In this document: positions 1 to 12,695 of the stretch, one piece after another
How positions within the stretch are numbered: the stretch's first letter is position 1
Layout of the letters: the number at the start of each line of letters is the position of its first letter
Assembly (NCBI RefSeq): GCF_003369915.1
Contig: NC_046678.1
Location: 1,736,001-1,800,000 of the forward strand
Length of the DNA: 64,000 nucleotides
Direction of reading: 5' to 3'
Source of the DNA: Drosophila miranda
Taxonomy: Eukaryota; Arthropoda; Insecta; Diptera; Drosophilidae
Program-made: the position numbers and the translations under genes
Notes under the pieces: model-generated
Told to the model about the DNA's origin: nothing
What the model saw: the letters and a program-made list of their open reading frames with translations, nothing else
The model's database searches: none

Positions 1-511
1 TTGAACCTTGAACTATTTATATGAGATCGTGCCACTTTTAAAAAAGGTAACCAACCATGCGCTTTCATCTTCTCAGCCCTAACTTCAAATTTTCTTGACT
101 CAAGCAGTCTTGCACCGCTAAATTTAATTAGAAGGTGTCGTTTTTGAAGAATGCCACATGCCTTAACCATGGCATGCGCATTGTCAGTTACAATAACGCC
201 CACTTAACCAGAACCTTTTGTAATGAGTTGGCTAAAGGGATCTTCAAGTTTTTCGGTTGACACCACTGCACTTTTCAAAATCAAAGTAGAGAAGGGGAAG
301 CGACCTATAAGAGCTCGATAGTATCATGAATAGTAGCAAAACCATCTATACTATCGATAGTGCCTTTCGCCATCATTGTGAAACGTTCTCTGCGCTCCGG
401 GTTGCAGTTAGTTACAATAACACCCAGACCCTTTCGCAATGAGTTGGCTAAAGTTGACACCACTGCACTTTTCAAAATCAAAGTAGATAAGATAGTATAG
501 TATAGCTCGAT
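1..511 (-). pseudogene. hAT-like transposase relic with an internal direct repeat
   Basis: On the minus strand around 190-60 a readable stretch contains VTDNAHAMVKAC, which resembles the region around a catalytic Asp of hAT transposases. A second block near 405-330 reads on in a similar style (ERRERFTMM). There is no long open frame. A segment is repeated in the same direction (about 184-300 and 407-490, sharing 'gagttggctaaag' and 'caccactgcacttttcaaaa'), so the relic is a duplicated or rearranged copy. The sequence seems to resume at 1172 after the 520-1171 insertion. The hAT assignment rests on short motif similarity and is tentative. Confidence 0.35.
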
Positions 512-1179
512 AGTATCATCAGTGCTGCCAGATTTTGAGAGTCACCATAAGCTAGATTGAAAAAAAAAATAAGCTAGAAGAAGCTAAAAAAAAAAAAATA
601 AGCTAGCCATAAACACACACATCAAAATAATTAATACTTTAATTTTGTCGATAAACGTTTCTTTTTTAGTTTGTATTCAAAGTAATTTTTATTCAACAGA
701 ATGATGCCGTAATTCGCACAACTTGGCCCCAATTTTTTCTTTATAAAAACTGCAGTACGATTTTGTGGGGTCAGTTGGTACATTGCGTAGACACTCCTTA
801 AATTCATCAAAATTTAACCAGAAATTATGGAAATTTTGATTATAAGACATTTCGGCATTTTTTCTTATGTAAATGTGCAAACATGTGCAATACTGTAGAG
901 ACTAAAATTTATGAACGGAAAATTACTATACATATATGCACAAAATTGGATGATGTACCAAAATACGAACAGGAAATATGATTTTGATCAGTTCTCTCGC
1001 TAAAAATTAACAAATATTACAATAAAATCAAAAACAGAGATTTTTGTACTAAATATTTTAAGCCAAAATAAGCTAAATGAACTATTAAATAAGCATTTCA
1101 AATATTTTTCAAGCTATTCGGTTTTAAAATAAGAAAAGTCTAGCTTAAAATAAGCTAAAATAGCAGCACTGAGTATCAT
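512..1179 (-). mobile_element. hAT-type DNA transposon, 652 bp, with TIRs and 8-bp target duplication
   Basis: The element runs 520-1171. Its ends are CAGTGCTGCCA (520-530) and TAGCAGCACTG (1161-1171), an 11-bp terminal inverted repeat with one mismatch. It is flanked on both sides by the 8-bp duplication AGTATCAT (512-519 and 1172-1179), which is the hAT target-site length. A 63-codon minus-strand frame (880-689) keeps a BED-zinc-finger-like pattern: an F..CL..VP.D..KSYC core, then L..HHS, but the second cysteine is missing. The interior is rich in A-runs and repeated 'taagcta'. It is non-autonomous and probably transposed with enzyme from a relative. It interrupts an older repeat. Confidence 0.8.
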
Positions 1180-1920
1180 GAATAGTAGCGAAACCATCGA
1201 TATTAGCAACTAGCACCAAATCATCGATACGCAGGCGCATGTCGAATACAGAATAAATAAATAATATTAATAAATCTAATCTATGTAATGTCTCGTCGCC
1301 GCATTAAACAAAAGTTGTTACTTTACTTTCGTTGTTGAACGCCCATCGTAACTCAGAATATGGTCCAATATTTAAATTCGAACGCGGACGACTGAAAATG
1401 TGTGTGTATACGAATGCATGTATGTGTATGTGTATGGTTCGTTAAACGAAGTCCTGAAATGTAGCAGTAAATCGAATGTGTATAGAACTACTTAACTGAA
1501 ATAAAACGACTCGAGTGTTATACTGATGTAAAGCAAATTCCCATCAAAAACAGCCAAAACACATCGAAAATCAGCAATAGCGTCCTCCCAATTCTACAGC
1601 ATACATACAATTAATAAGTGTGTGTGTGTGTGAGTGCTTCTGCATCAGAAATGCAGGTATCGGTATCAATGCAACGCGCACACAAAAGTAAACGCTAGCA
1701 TATGTACATACATACATACATATGTATATATACGTGTGTATACGCATGGGAGTATGTCCTGGGACTGGAACTCACTGACGTTCTTCAAATGAAACGCAAA
1801 GATTAAAAGTTGAAAAATTTCTCGCCCCCAATAGCCTGCCATGGAACTTGAATGACTTGTGATTATTTCTTATATGTAAGAAATCGAAATAAGAACTGAG
1901 AAAAACCTCGAAGATTCAAA
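1180..1920. other. Eph upstream region / probable 5' UTR
   Basis: No coding region seen. The first ~30 bases continue the repeat that the hAT element interrupted ('gaatagtagcgaaaccatcgat'). The rest is AT-rich with a (TG)n run near 1619-1632 and 'catacatacatatgtatata' low-complexity DNA, common in fly 5' UTRs and promoters. I could not place the transcription start. Confidence 0.4.
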
Positions 1921-4900
1921 ATGCCATCAACGTACTTTAGTGTCCATAAACGAGAACGTAAAAATGATTGCACCGGCACCCGTAACACAATATCTTCCAT
2001 GAGTAAATTGGCTTCCTTACAAATTCAATTTCACAAAATTAATACATTAGTACCGTCTACACTCGTTCCGATACCGAAACCAATGCACAATGGATCTCGA
2101 TATATTGCAAGATTGTCGTTATTATGCATAAGTTGGCTTATTGCAATTCAATGCAATTTAAGATTTACATACGCAGATCAGGGTATGTATTTAGTTGATT
2201 ACCTAAGTACTGCTACAATTAGATTCAAATTAACCAATAATTTCAGTTGTTCTGTTAGACACGACCAGAGAAGCTACTCTGGAATGGACACGATATCCGT
2301 ATGGTCCACAGGCCCAAACTCCCGGCGTACGTAATAAAAATATTATTTATATAACAAATACATACTCGTCTGTACTTTTTTTTTTAAATATATTCTCTGC
2401 TTGTCACAGTTAAATCTAAGGCTTATGTCTGAGAGTAACTTATCAAATATTCTATAATATTTTCAGTATGGTACATACATATAACATATATGCGAGAATG
2501 CTCAAATTTTTGTATTTTTGTTCCTCTACAACACCTATAATAGTGGGTAGAAGAATCATTTACAGACTTTGTTAAAGGCATTAACTGGAGGAGCTATGTT
2601 GTGTGTGATGTTGCATATCACAATGTCAACAACTGGCTGTGGTCTCCGTTTATTGATCGAGGACCGGCCAATCGGCTTTATATTGAAATACAATTCACAA
2701 TACGAGACTGTTCCCTATTTCCAGGTAAAACACAAGTTTAACATATTCAATCAACATTTATATATTCATACATTTTTCAGGAAATGCTTTGTCTTGCAAA
2801 GAAACATTTAGTTTACTCTTTTACGAGTTTGATGCTGCAACTCGCGAGCCTCCGCCGTGGCAAACTGATAGCTACAGGCTTATTGCTCGTATCGCTGCTG
2901 GAGAGGGCCGATTCAATCAGAACTCCGATGTTGATATCAATACAGAAGTGAAGAGCATAGCCGTAAATAAAAAGGGCGTTTATTTTGCTTTTAGAGATCA
3001 AGGTGCGTGCATAAGCGTCCTTGCAGTGAAGGTCTATTACATTACCTGTCCGGCTGTCACTGAAAACTTTGCTCACTTCAACGAAACGCCTACGGGTAAA
3101 GAGATAACTATTATCGAAAAGCAGAATGGAACGTGTGTAGAAAACGCTGAGCCTTATGAACCACCCACATACCTTTGCAAGGGTGATGGAAAATGGACTA
3201 TTCTTACAGGCGGCTGCCGTTGCAAGGTCGGGTACGAACCAAACGATGTAAATAAAACATGTACAGGTCAGTATTCATATGATTTGATACGTATATACAT
3301 TTGACATAAATATAATAAATATCTATGTGCATATGTATGTATAAGCCATTCTGGCCATACTGGTACTCCCGGGCAGACATATGTAAATGTTCTTATGTGT
3401 AGTGGGCCAATGTGTGTGAGATGGCATTGTCATGAGGACGTAGGACCCGTCTTCTCAGGTTGGTTTGCCTCGATTCTGCAATGACTCCTGGCAAACAAAT
3501 GGTTGTGTTCCACTCAGAGGAACCAGTGCTGCAAGAACACTCTTTCCGAAAAAGCAGGCTTTTGGTTTGAATTGCTTTGACCCCGAATAACTTTTGTCAG
3601 ATCAGAGTTAGCTCGGCTAGGCACACCCATACCGTCGATTGCTGTTTTGACGACCTGTTTTAACAGGTGACGAATAAGAAATTTATTCATATGAGACGAT
3701 ATCATATATATAAATCTATGATTCGTCACTTGTTATGATGTCAAAACGTATTTTTTTGTCGGTCAAATTTTCATGAAATATTGAATTTATGCTTGTCTCA
3801 CTAATGTGCAAAGGTGCCTTTATCTGACGTTAGATACTATAGTTGAAAATTGTAACGGTATTTTCATGTGTCAACTCCATTTTTCACCAAAGATGAATTT
3901 TTAATTTATCAGTAATCCATGATTTTTTAATCATGACTTGGCCGAAAAATGACAAACTTTTAAATGGAAATGGCAATTTTGACCTGGTAACCCTGAAAAT
4001 AGCAAAAGCTGCGGGCTCGAAAGGCAGCCCAATCGTCGTCTACTCAATACTTAAATATGCTGACTGATTTATTTGCGGTTTACGGCAGTTCCCTCGAGTT
4101 TAGTAGCTAAAAAAGAAAAAGAAAAAAATATCCAAATCGGTCAAGCCGTTCAAGAGTTTTACTTAGACTAACGGTAGATAATCTTCTTATAATATCATTA
4201 TCATTTCGTTCTATTCGTTTTTCCCATATACATGTTTGGGGTAGTCCTTCCTGTGATTTTTTTTTTTTAAGTCAAGCGAAAGTTGAAAAATACCTACCAT
4301 AAAAATTTCAATTTTGATTGCTAATATTTCCTAAACTAAGCAGTGGAAAAATTATTTTTCGATTTGATTTCGAAGAGAAGTTTCTTGAATTTATGCCATT
4401 ATACATTGCAAATATTAAAGTTCTGTCAAGGGGTCCACATACGTTAATTTTTATTATATATATTGTGTGTTTTCCTTTTTTTCAGAATGTCCCGTTGGCA
4501 CATTTAAATCGCCTGAGGTTCGAAAATGTACGCCGTGCCCGCCCAACTCCAATTCATCAAAAACTGGGTCGCCCTTTTGTAAGTGCTTGCCAGGATACTA
4601 TAGACATCCTCGGGACGGGCGTCACATGCCTTGCTATAGTCCGCCAGCTGCACCTACAAACCTTACTTTGCTGTTTGTGGACCAAACAAGCGCAATAATA
4701 TCATGGAGTGCTCCAGCCAGGAATGAATCGCAGCTAGTCGAAGGCCAGCTTCATAGCTACCGTAGCGATATTGTCTACAAGATACGCTGCAGCATGTGCA
4801 GCGCAAATGTAATGTTTAACCCGTCAACAGATACATTTAACGAAACAAAAATCACTCTTACTAATCTCGATCCTGTGACGACATATACGGTGCAGATTCA

Positions 4901-7900
4901 CGCCACTAATGGCATATCATACCTTATTGACTCCAGTCTACATTCGAACGAAACCACAGCCAACAATGAAATTTCCTTTGCAAACGCATCTACTGCAAGC
5001 AATCCGCTTGATTTAAACGAAATAAAGACAGAGCACGCGGAAATAATTTTTACAACTGAATCTGCTCTACTTTCAACCGTGTTCAATTTAAGAATCTTAG
5101 CTATAACTAGTAAAGATGCCGATCTTGAGTGGGACAAGCCTCTGCAAAACGATGCTCCTTTGGAGTTTTATGAAGTGCGGTGGTTTCCCAAGCATGAATT
5201 AGATTCCATTAATAAAACAGCCTTAAATACAAAGGACACAAAGGCACACATCGAAGGACTGATGGAAAGTACAGATTATGGCTTTCAAGTTCGCTGTAAA
5301 ACCATCAATGGCTTCGGTTCTTATAGTAATATGATCTATGCCCAAACGCTTCAGTCCGTGAGCTCTGGTAGGTTTACAAATTCTATTCCATTATCAACGT
5401 TTATAATACTACAACTGCCTCTATGCATGAAAATCACAGTTTATGACGATTCTGTCCAAATACGATTCATAGCTGGTGCAATTGTGACGGGCGTGCTTTT
5501 TCTGGTTATTTTTATTGTTGCCACCGTCTACTTTATGCGATCTAAGCATCAAGATGAACTCGATAAGAAGTCTACAAATCATTTGCCTTTACCAATGGAC
5601 TACGCCAGCAATGAAGGTAATTTTCACCCCATTAACTACTACTACATTAACTATATGTAGTATATATGTACATATAAATATACATATGAGCATTTCCGCG
5701 GGTCGCGAGCGTAAATTCGTGCGCTTTTGATGTACAAGAAGGTAGACAACTAAAAATTTTCCACAGTTGTTTTTAATCGATTCTTTTCCATGTTTTTTTT
5801 AAAACTTTATTACCTCAGATTCTCCCATAAATCAGTTAACATTTCCTCAACAAACAACTTTTATTTCGAATCATCTTTCTTATAAGAGAAAATAGTAAAG
5901 GGAAACATGACTATAAAAACACGGAAAAACTAATCTTTGCTTATTTCTATAGGATTTCAGATACAAAATAATGAAACTATATGCCAATTGGTTAAATTAG
6001 CGGAGTTTCAATTAATTTATAAAATAATATCGAGAAAAAAGTATGTGTGTGTTTTTATTGAAAGCCACGTACTCTTATATTTAGATCAAAAGATAAATCT
6101 AAGTCAATCAATTAATTGTAAGGATAACTTGGTATACCATTGTATAGAATTTAACTCACAGAATTGAGCATTTCTTGCTTGCATCCACTAAGCATATTAT
6201 ATTATATTCTTGATTCGGATGACAAGACGAATCCATCTAATCTTTCCATTAGGTTCAATCCAAGCCAGTATCTCAATTTAAAGTTAAAAGCTATATCAAC
6301 GAAATTGTACACATATTTATATTTGTACCGATCAATAGAGACCACTTGTATGACTGCCCCAGAAGCTATTGGTAAAAAGATCCAGTTTTTGTTTGTCAAG
6401 ACAATCAAGATAATGTTATATATGTATGTGTACATACATAACAAACATACAAAATACGCTATCGAAAAATTTCAAATCTATTACTCAGGTGAAGTTAAAG
6501 GCAGGGAAGAAAGCCGAAGATCGCATAGCCAAATGACATTTTAAAAGGAACGCAGGAGCAGTAATAGGGAAATTAATCCAAAAATTCATCAGTATACTGC
6601 AAATAAACGCATTTTTAGTTTTTGTTATTATAGTTTTTGAGCAATGGAGAACATTTTTTTTTTTAATATGATCATGAATATTTAAAATGAAACCTTAAAC
6701 ATACATATATTAATATCCGCCTCCTCTAATCCTTATTAAAACTGATCTCTCTTTAAAGGACTGGTTGTGACATATAGTAAGTGATTTGACTCATTAATTA
6801 AACTAAGCCAAATATATTTTCAAATATATATATATTTATCCTACACGGTAAAAAAAAAAAACATCTGATCTGTGTACTATACGTATGTCTTCATAATTCA
6901 ATGTTTCAACTTTCATTTACCTTGCATTCGCTCACGGACACTTAACTAAAAATCGGACCAACGCTACTATAGTTTTATAATGATTTTCAGAACAAATATT
7001 TTTATTGAATATATGTAATATTTTTAAATTTATTTTTAGTTAATTCTATGGATACAACTCCAATTGTCAAGACTCTTCATTCAAACGGTATATTTTTTGC
7101 ATACATACATACATATGTGTTTGGGTTGTGCTAAAACTGATTCTGATTTAATGGTTTTTGGCTTAACTCGCATGTTTTCCAGATCTTTTATACCATTAAT
7201 AACTTCATCTTCAACCTGCCATATGAGTATATTGGCTTTATTAATATATTTTAAAACTATGCGCATGGGTTCTCACTTTTACAACGATTTGCTTACCATC
7301 TGTTTTTCCAGTGACAACGCCACTGTTTGGCAACAGTCGGAGCTACGTCGATCCTCATACATATGAGGATCCTAATCAGGCGATACGGGAGTTTGCACGC
7401 GAAATTGATGCCAATTACATAACTATAGAGGCAATTATTGGTCAGTTTTTTGTCAAACTTTTCCTTTGGTTTCTTTTAAATTTTTTACTTCTATGTAGGA
7501 GGTGGAGAATTCGGTGATGTATGCCGTGGTCGTTTGAAGATACCTCCCAACTTTGTGCAGGACATTGATGTGGCAATAAAGACTTTAAAACCAGGTAAGG
7601 ATTGTAATATATTGGAATGCAATAAATATGTGTGTGTTCCAACAAAAGCTGTGCATTCTTCAAACTGGGATTATGGGATGCCCATTTAGTCTTTGATAAA
7701 AGTTTAAATGAATCTCTTTCCCAAAACGGATTTATGAATCTAAATTAATTTTCCATAGGATCTTCGGAAAAGGCGCGTTGTGATTTTTTGACGGAAGCTT
7801 CAATAATGGGCCAGTTTGATCATCCGAATGTAATCTATCTACAAGGAGTAGTAACTCGCTCCAATCCGGTTATGATAATAACTGAGTACATGGAAAACGG

Positions 7901-10900
7901 CAGCTTGGATACATTCTTGCGAGTGAATGACGGCAAATTCCAAACGCTCCAGCTTATTGTAATGCTCCGTGGCATAGCCAGTGGAATGTCCTATCTTAGT
8001 GACATGAATTATGTACACAGAGACTTGGCGGCCCGTAATGTTCTCGTTAATGCCCAATTGATTTGCAAAATTGCGGACTTTGGTTTATCACGAGAAATTG
8101 AAAATGCAAGTGATGCGTACACAACACGGGTTAGTACAGCTAGTACACCAGTACAGCTTATATACATAATTACATACATATGCAACATACAGTAGCGGAC
8201 AGTGAAATGTTGTCTTTCACTCATGTTATCTAACTTTAAACCGATCACGTGTATTCAAAAACTCAAAAGTCAGTCGGGAAACATTTTTATTGTGTAGATA
8301 CATTTATTAGCTCTTGTGCATACAAAAAAACAAGAAGTTAAAAAAAAAACGAGGTGGAACGTTGTGAGTTGCTGCGGACACCGCAACTCTACAGTTATAC
8401 CCGATACTAAGTCAGTATGGCTCTCCTCCGGCAGACGCCGCTAATATTGAACGACACGACAAAGAGTGCGTGCGAGAGAGACAGAAAATCAGTCTGAGCG
8501 TGACGTCGGGCGCTGCGTAGCCACTGAAAATTGATTTCTTGCTTTTGGCTACAAAAATGATCCGATCTGATCCAGATTTAGCAATCTGATAGATATGGTC
8601 ATTATCTATGATTCTGCGTTTTTAGTTTTCTCGAATGTGCAATATTGTGGATGCAACAGATTTTCGTCCTTTGTGGGGGCGGAAGGGGGTGGGGCGAAAT
8701 TCTGAGATATACGTTTTATAGTGAGATCTAACAGAAGTGCGGATACCAAATTTGGTTACTCTAGCCTTAATAGTCTCTGAGATTTGTGGATGGCCCAGAT
8801 TTTTGTCCTTTGCGGTGGCGAAAGGGGGTGGGGCGAAATTTGGACACGAAACGGTCAAGGTCCGATATCACAGGAGTGTGGATACCAAATTTGGTTGCTC
8901 TGGCTCTTATAGGTTCTGAGATCCTTGAACTCATATTTTGCAATTGGCAAAACCGACCATGAAACCTGTGTGTTAGAGAGAGACAGAGCGAGAAAGAATG
9001 AAATTGTTTTCTTGATTCTGGCTATAATAATTATACGATCTGGTTGAGATTTTACACTCTAGAACATATAGTCATCCTCTACGATTCTACGTTTTTGGTT
9101 TTATCGTATCTTTAAAAATGTAGATGCCACAGATTTTCGTCCTTTGTGGGGGCGGAAGTGGGCGGGGCGAAGTTTTGAAATATACTTGTAGCAGTGACAT
9201 ATCACAGAAGTCTGGATCCAAAACATCGTTACTCTAGATCTTATAGTCTTTGAGCACTAGGCGCTGAAGGGGACGGACAGACGGACAGACAGACAGGGCT
9301 CAATCGACTCGGCTATTGATGCTGATCCAGAATATATATACTTTATGGGGTCGGAAACGATTCCTTCTGGACGTTACACACATCCACTTTTACCACAAAT
9401 CTAATATACCCCAATACTCATTTTGAGTATCGGGTATAAAAATGTATGTGAAAAATGCAAAAAATACTGAAGCCGATAGGGCAGCTATATTGAAATTGGG
9501 GTCAGAAAACATTAGTTTTGGCCCTATTATCCCCAAACTTGGGATTTTATACACAATTTCGAATACGCGTTTCGGTAAAGCGACCACCGCTCTCAGCCCT
9601 GTCTGTCTGTCCGTCCCTATCAGCACCTAGTGCTCAAAGACTATAAGACCTAGAGCAACGACATTTTATATCCGGACTTCTGTGTCACTGTTACAAGAAT
9701 ATTTGAAAACTTTGCCCCGCCCACTTCCGCCTCCACAAAGGGCGAAAATCTGGGGCATCCACAAATCTCAGAAACTATTAAGGCTAGAGCAACCAAATTT
9801 GGTATCCGCACTCCTGTTAGATCTCACTTTAAAACGTATATCTCATAATTTCGCCCCACCACCTTCCGCCCTTCTCTCGCACGCACTCTTTGTCGTGTCT
9901 TTAACGTTTTAATATGAAAGCAGAGACCAAAAACATTATCTAAATTGAAATATTTGAAAAAGTGTTGCATAACGATATAAACATCGAATCAATCTGCAAA
10001 TTAGAAGACACCAAGCTTTCGCGTAGAACACTAGTCCGAAACCACCGAGGAGGTTCGAAGAAATATTTAACAAATTCATTAAATAGAATTAAACGTAATA
10101 AAAGAAAAATTTTATGTCCGGACTAAAAACTAAAAATATTAAATTTTTCCGTACAATTATAAAAGTGAATACTTTTGGATTTAAGGATTCTTTTAAAAGC
10201 AAGGACTTTTGGATTCAATGTTTTAATGTGTTTCGTTAGCCTTTTATAAGTTAGTTTCACTTTATACAACAGAAAAAAATCACTTATTTTTGACTGTCCA
10301 CATTTCACTGTCCGCTACTGTATATAATAAATAGATATTTTTCACTATTCATCGCTTGAAATATTTCAGGGCGGTAAAATCCCAGTACGTTGGACTGCTC
10401 CAGAAGCAATTGCATTTAGAAAATTCACATCCGCATCGGATGTTTGGTCTTACGGCGTAGTTTTATGGGAGGTCATGTCTTATGGTGAACGTCCATACTG
10501 GAACTGGTCAAATCAGGTAAACACACTCCGAATATTTGTGCCCCACAATGCTGTGTACTTATTGCTTATCGTTTACGTAGGATGTAATTAAGAGCATTGA
10601 AAAGGGCTATCGCCTACCAGCTCCAATGGACTGTCCAGAAGCACTTTATCAGTTGATGTTGGATTGCTGGCAAAAACAGCGAACACATCGTCCCACATTT
10701 GCCAGCATCGTTTCGACGCTTGACAACTTAGCGAGACAACCGCAGTCATTGCTTACAACTCGCAACTCACCGGAAACAGACGGGGCTCATATTTTGGATA
10801 CACAACGCGGACAGAACATATTCATAAGCACAGACTTATGGTTGGAGAATATTAAAATGTCAAGATACTGTCAGCATTTTAAAGAGGCTAATTTAGTGAA

Positions 10901-11127
10901 CGCTCAACAGGTGAGATTTATCTACATATACATACATACATATATGTAGTCTGGAAGCGCTCTAAAAATTCAAGATAATAACCGTTATCACTGTTTCTTT
11001 AACCACCCCTCCCCGCCCCCAGATCTCTAGGTTAACAGCTCAACAGCTGTCGGATATGGGGATAACTCTAGTAGGACATCAGAAGAAGATATTACACCAA
11101 GCCCGACAACTGGACACAATAATCTAA
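1921..11127 (+). CDS. Eph: Eph receptor tyrosine kinase
   Basis: Single-pass ephrin receptor for contact-dependent axon guidance. Inferred coding exons: 1921-2182, 2247-2326, 2544-2724, 2781-3266, 4486-5367, 5440-5616, 7040-7087, 7312-7440, 7499-7594, 7759-8129, 10370-10516, 10581-10910, 11023-11127; all phases agree and give ~1097 aa. Order of domains: signal peptide, ephrin-binding domain ([14 protein letters not shown]), Cys-rich EGF-like region, two fibronectin III repeats, transmembrane helix (exon at 5440), juxtamembrane [10 protein letters not shown], kinase, SAM. Kinase motifs are intact: GGGEFGDV loop, VAIKTLK lysine, [23 protein letters not shown]. The first ATG (1921) puts 54 residues before a signal-like stretch that begins at ATG 2083, so 2083 may be the real start. 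The exon ending 5367 could read on without splicing; the 5368-5439 intron fits the family better. The 2.2-kb intron after the activation-loop codons is filled by transposons. A possible polyA signal lies near 12078. Confidence 0.93.
3267..4485. other. Eph intron 4 with an imperfect hairpin
   Basis: About 1.2 kb with no credible coding sequence. It contains an imperfect inverted repeat (3644-3675 against 3721-3747) and T-rich low-complexity DNA before the acceptor. Parts (3360-4170) look like decayed repeat DNA, but I cannot assign a family. Confidence 0.4.
5617..7039. other. Eph intron 6, AT-rich, no feature recognised
   Basis: The sequence between the transmembrane exon and the 48-bp juxtamembrane exon is about 1.4 kb and strongly AT-rich. 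Small open frames at 5937-6544 lack any family resemblance and are taken as chance. Confidence 0.5.
8348..9440 (-). mobile_element. DINE-1-like (Helentron-derived) repeat, full-length
   Basis: Reverse-oriented copy of the family that recurs across this window. In forward sense it starts 'ttatacccgatactcaaaatg', has a short GTCT/GTCC/GTCG microsatellite, several internal blocks 'ccaaatttggtatccgcact' and 'ttcgccccacccccttccgcc', and ends 'cacaacgttccccctcgtt'. The GTCY core and subterminal repeats are DINE-1/INE-1 hallmarks. No protein is encoded; the short open frames inside it are chance. Confidence 0.7.
9590..9912 (+). mobile_element. DINE-1-like fragment, 3' truncated
   Basis: Starts at the 'ctgtctgtctgtccgtcc' microsatellite and follows the family through 'ccaaatttggtatccgcact' and 'ttcgccccacc', then jumps to the 'tctctcgcacgcactctttg' block and stops. 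It is oriented opposite to the neighbouring 8348-9440 copy. The stretch 9441-9589 is divergent and may be its decayed 5' part. Confidence 0.6.
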
Positions 11128-12695
11128 TTGATTTATTTTTATTTAGTAGTGTAATCCATTAAGATGTACATATATATATTTTACAAAAGCATACATATAC
11201 ATACATACATATATACAAGCAAACGACACGTGTGAGATACAAAACATGAAAAACCCATACGTAATTTAAGAAAAAATCGTAATTTCTCAGAACGAAAGTT
11301 GAAAACAACTCTTCGTTAAGAATATATATTATATATATAGTTAAAACGATTTTTTTACATTTAGCTTGCGTCATTTTTTACATTATGCATGTCAAGTCCA
11401 TTAACAACAGAAAAGCATCATCAACCCTAATGCTACTAGTATACCCTTACTAGTTGGCTGCTATTTTTTCACAGAATGCGTTGTGTTTTAAACAGCAAGA
11501 CTTAAGAAACTGATGAAATTTGTATAAGTTAACGAATCGAATAATAGTAAGTCAAGTACAGAATTTACATACCTTGAATGCCGCTGCACAGGGGTCAATA
11601 TATGTTCGTAGCTGTGGCAATTATAATTTTAATAACTTCGATCTGTTTATGCATTTCTTATGTGCATTTTGGCATTGTCTCTTGAAGGTGTCGCTTATCT
11701 GTTAGTACTTCCGGCATATACATCTTTAGTTATGTATATAACAATCAATTCCCGAATGCTAGACGATGTTAAGAACTATTAATGAGGCTGAATTAAATTA
11801 ATTTCAACACATACCATACAGAAGCACAACACATCTAAATGATGTATACATTTTTATAACAGAAAGCTATTGATTTTGTATGGTTATTCGGTATTGATAT
11901 TTGGCTTTCTATACATACATACTTACATAAACACCTACCTTTATTAGAGTAGAAAACAAATTACGTTAATTACATATTGTAGATTTATTAAAACTGTATA
12001 CTTTTCGCAGTTCATGTATTTTATTTGTAGCCTGATTCAATTAAAAGAACATGTTCGAAAGACAATTAAATTAATAATAATAAAGAAACACCTCCAACGC
12101 CAGTATGGCTTTTGTAAACTCTGTAAAATTTGTGTGTGTCATTAAAGGGTGGGTAATATGGAAGTGTGGTCTGGTTTCAGATACGGTGAAGTATCTATTG
12201 GAGGAGGTGTCGACCGCTGAACAGATGGGAACACGAACCTCCATCTCTATTTTTATAAATTTGTTGTAAATTTACAAACTTGGAAGAAGAATATATTGTT
12301 TGATATCTCTTCATAAACAGTGGGGTCAGCTGGATAGGTGTCGATCTAGCTTATTTGAAAGCGGATATGTGAAAACTCTTATAGCCCTATATCTAGCAAT
12401 TTTTAATTTCACTAACAAATTCACTTAGTCCTTTGGCAAAGTACAGATGACACTAAAAGCTTTGGTCAGAAGTATGTACATACTGACTTATAAAGATGCT
12501 GGCAAAAACGAACCTTTTGAAGAAATAGCTTCATTTCAAATTGGAATTTTAAATTTCGCGCCGTCCTGGCAAACTACCAATTACCGGGATATATTTAAAT
12601 TTAATACGTTCCAGCGATAAATATACAGATTCGAATAAAAGCGAAATAGATGAAATAAAGACACAATTAGAAATCTATATATCTATGTGCCGTTT
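11128..12695. other. Intergenic, Eph 3' flank
   Basis: AT-rich DNA after the Eph stop, with repeated 'acatacatacatata' tracts. An AATAAA at about 12078 may end Eph transcripts. No coding potential seen. Confidence 0.45.

Larger units (their letters stand above)
8188..10322. mobile_element. Tc1/mariner-like element in an Eph intron, with nested DINE-1 copies
   Basis: Perfect 21-bp terminal inverted repeats, beginning CAGTAGCGGACAGTGAAATG, lie at 8190-8210 and, inverted, at 10300-10320. Each is bordered by TA (8188-8189, 10321-10322), the target duplication of Tc1/mariner transposons. The ~2.1 kb between them is mostly younger DINE-1 sequence (8348-9440 and about 9590-9912). Original element sequence remains only near 8211-8340 and 9920-10299. 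No transposase frame survives. It lies wholly inside the intron between the kinase exons ending 8129 and starting 10370. Confidence 0.75.

Noticed and set aside
8622..9912. Several 60-90-codon open frames in repeats (also 19812-20221, 33077-33853, 36013-36583)
   Set aside because: They recur in every DINE-1 copy, in both orientations, with no protein-like conservation; they are chance frames in a non-coding element.
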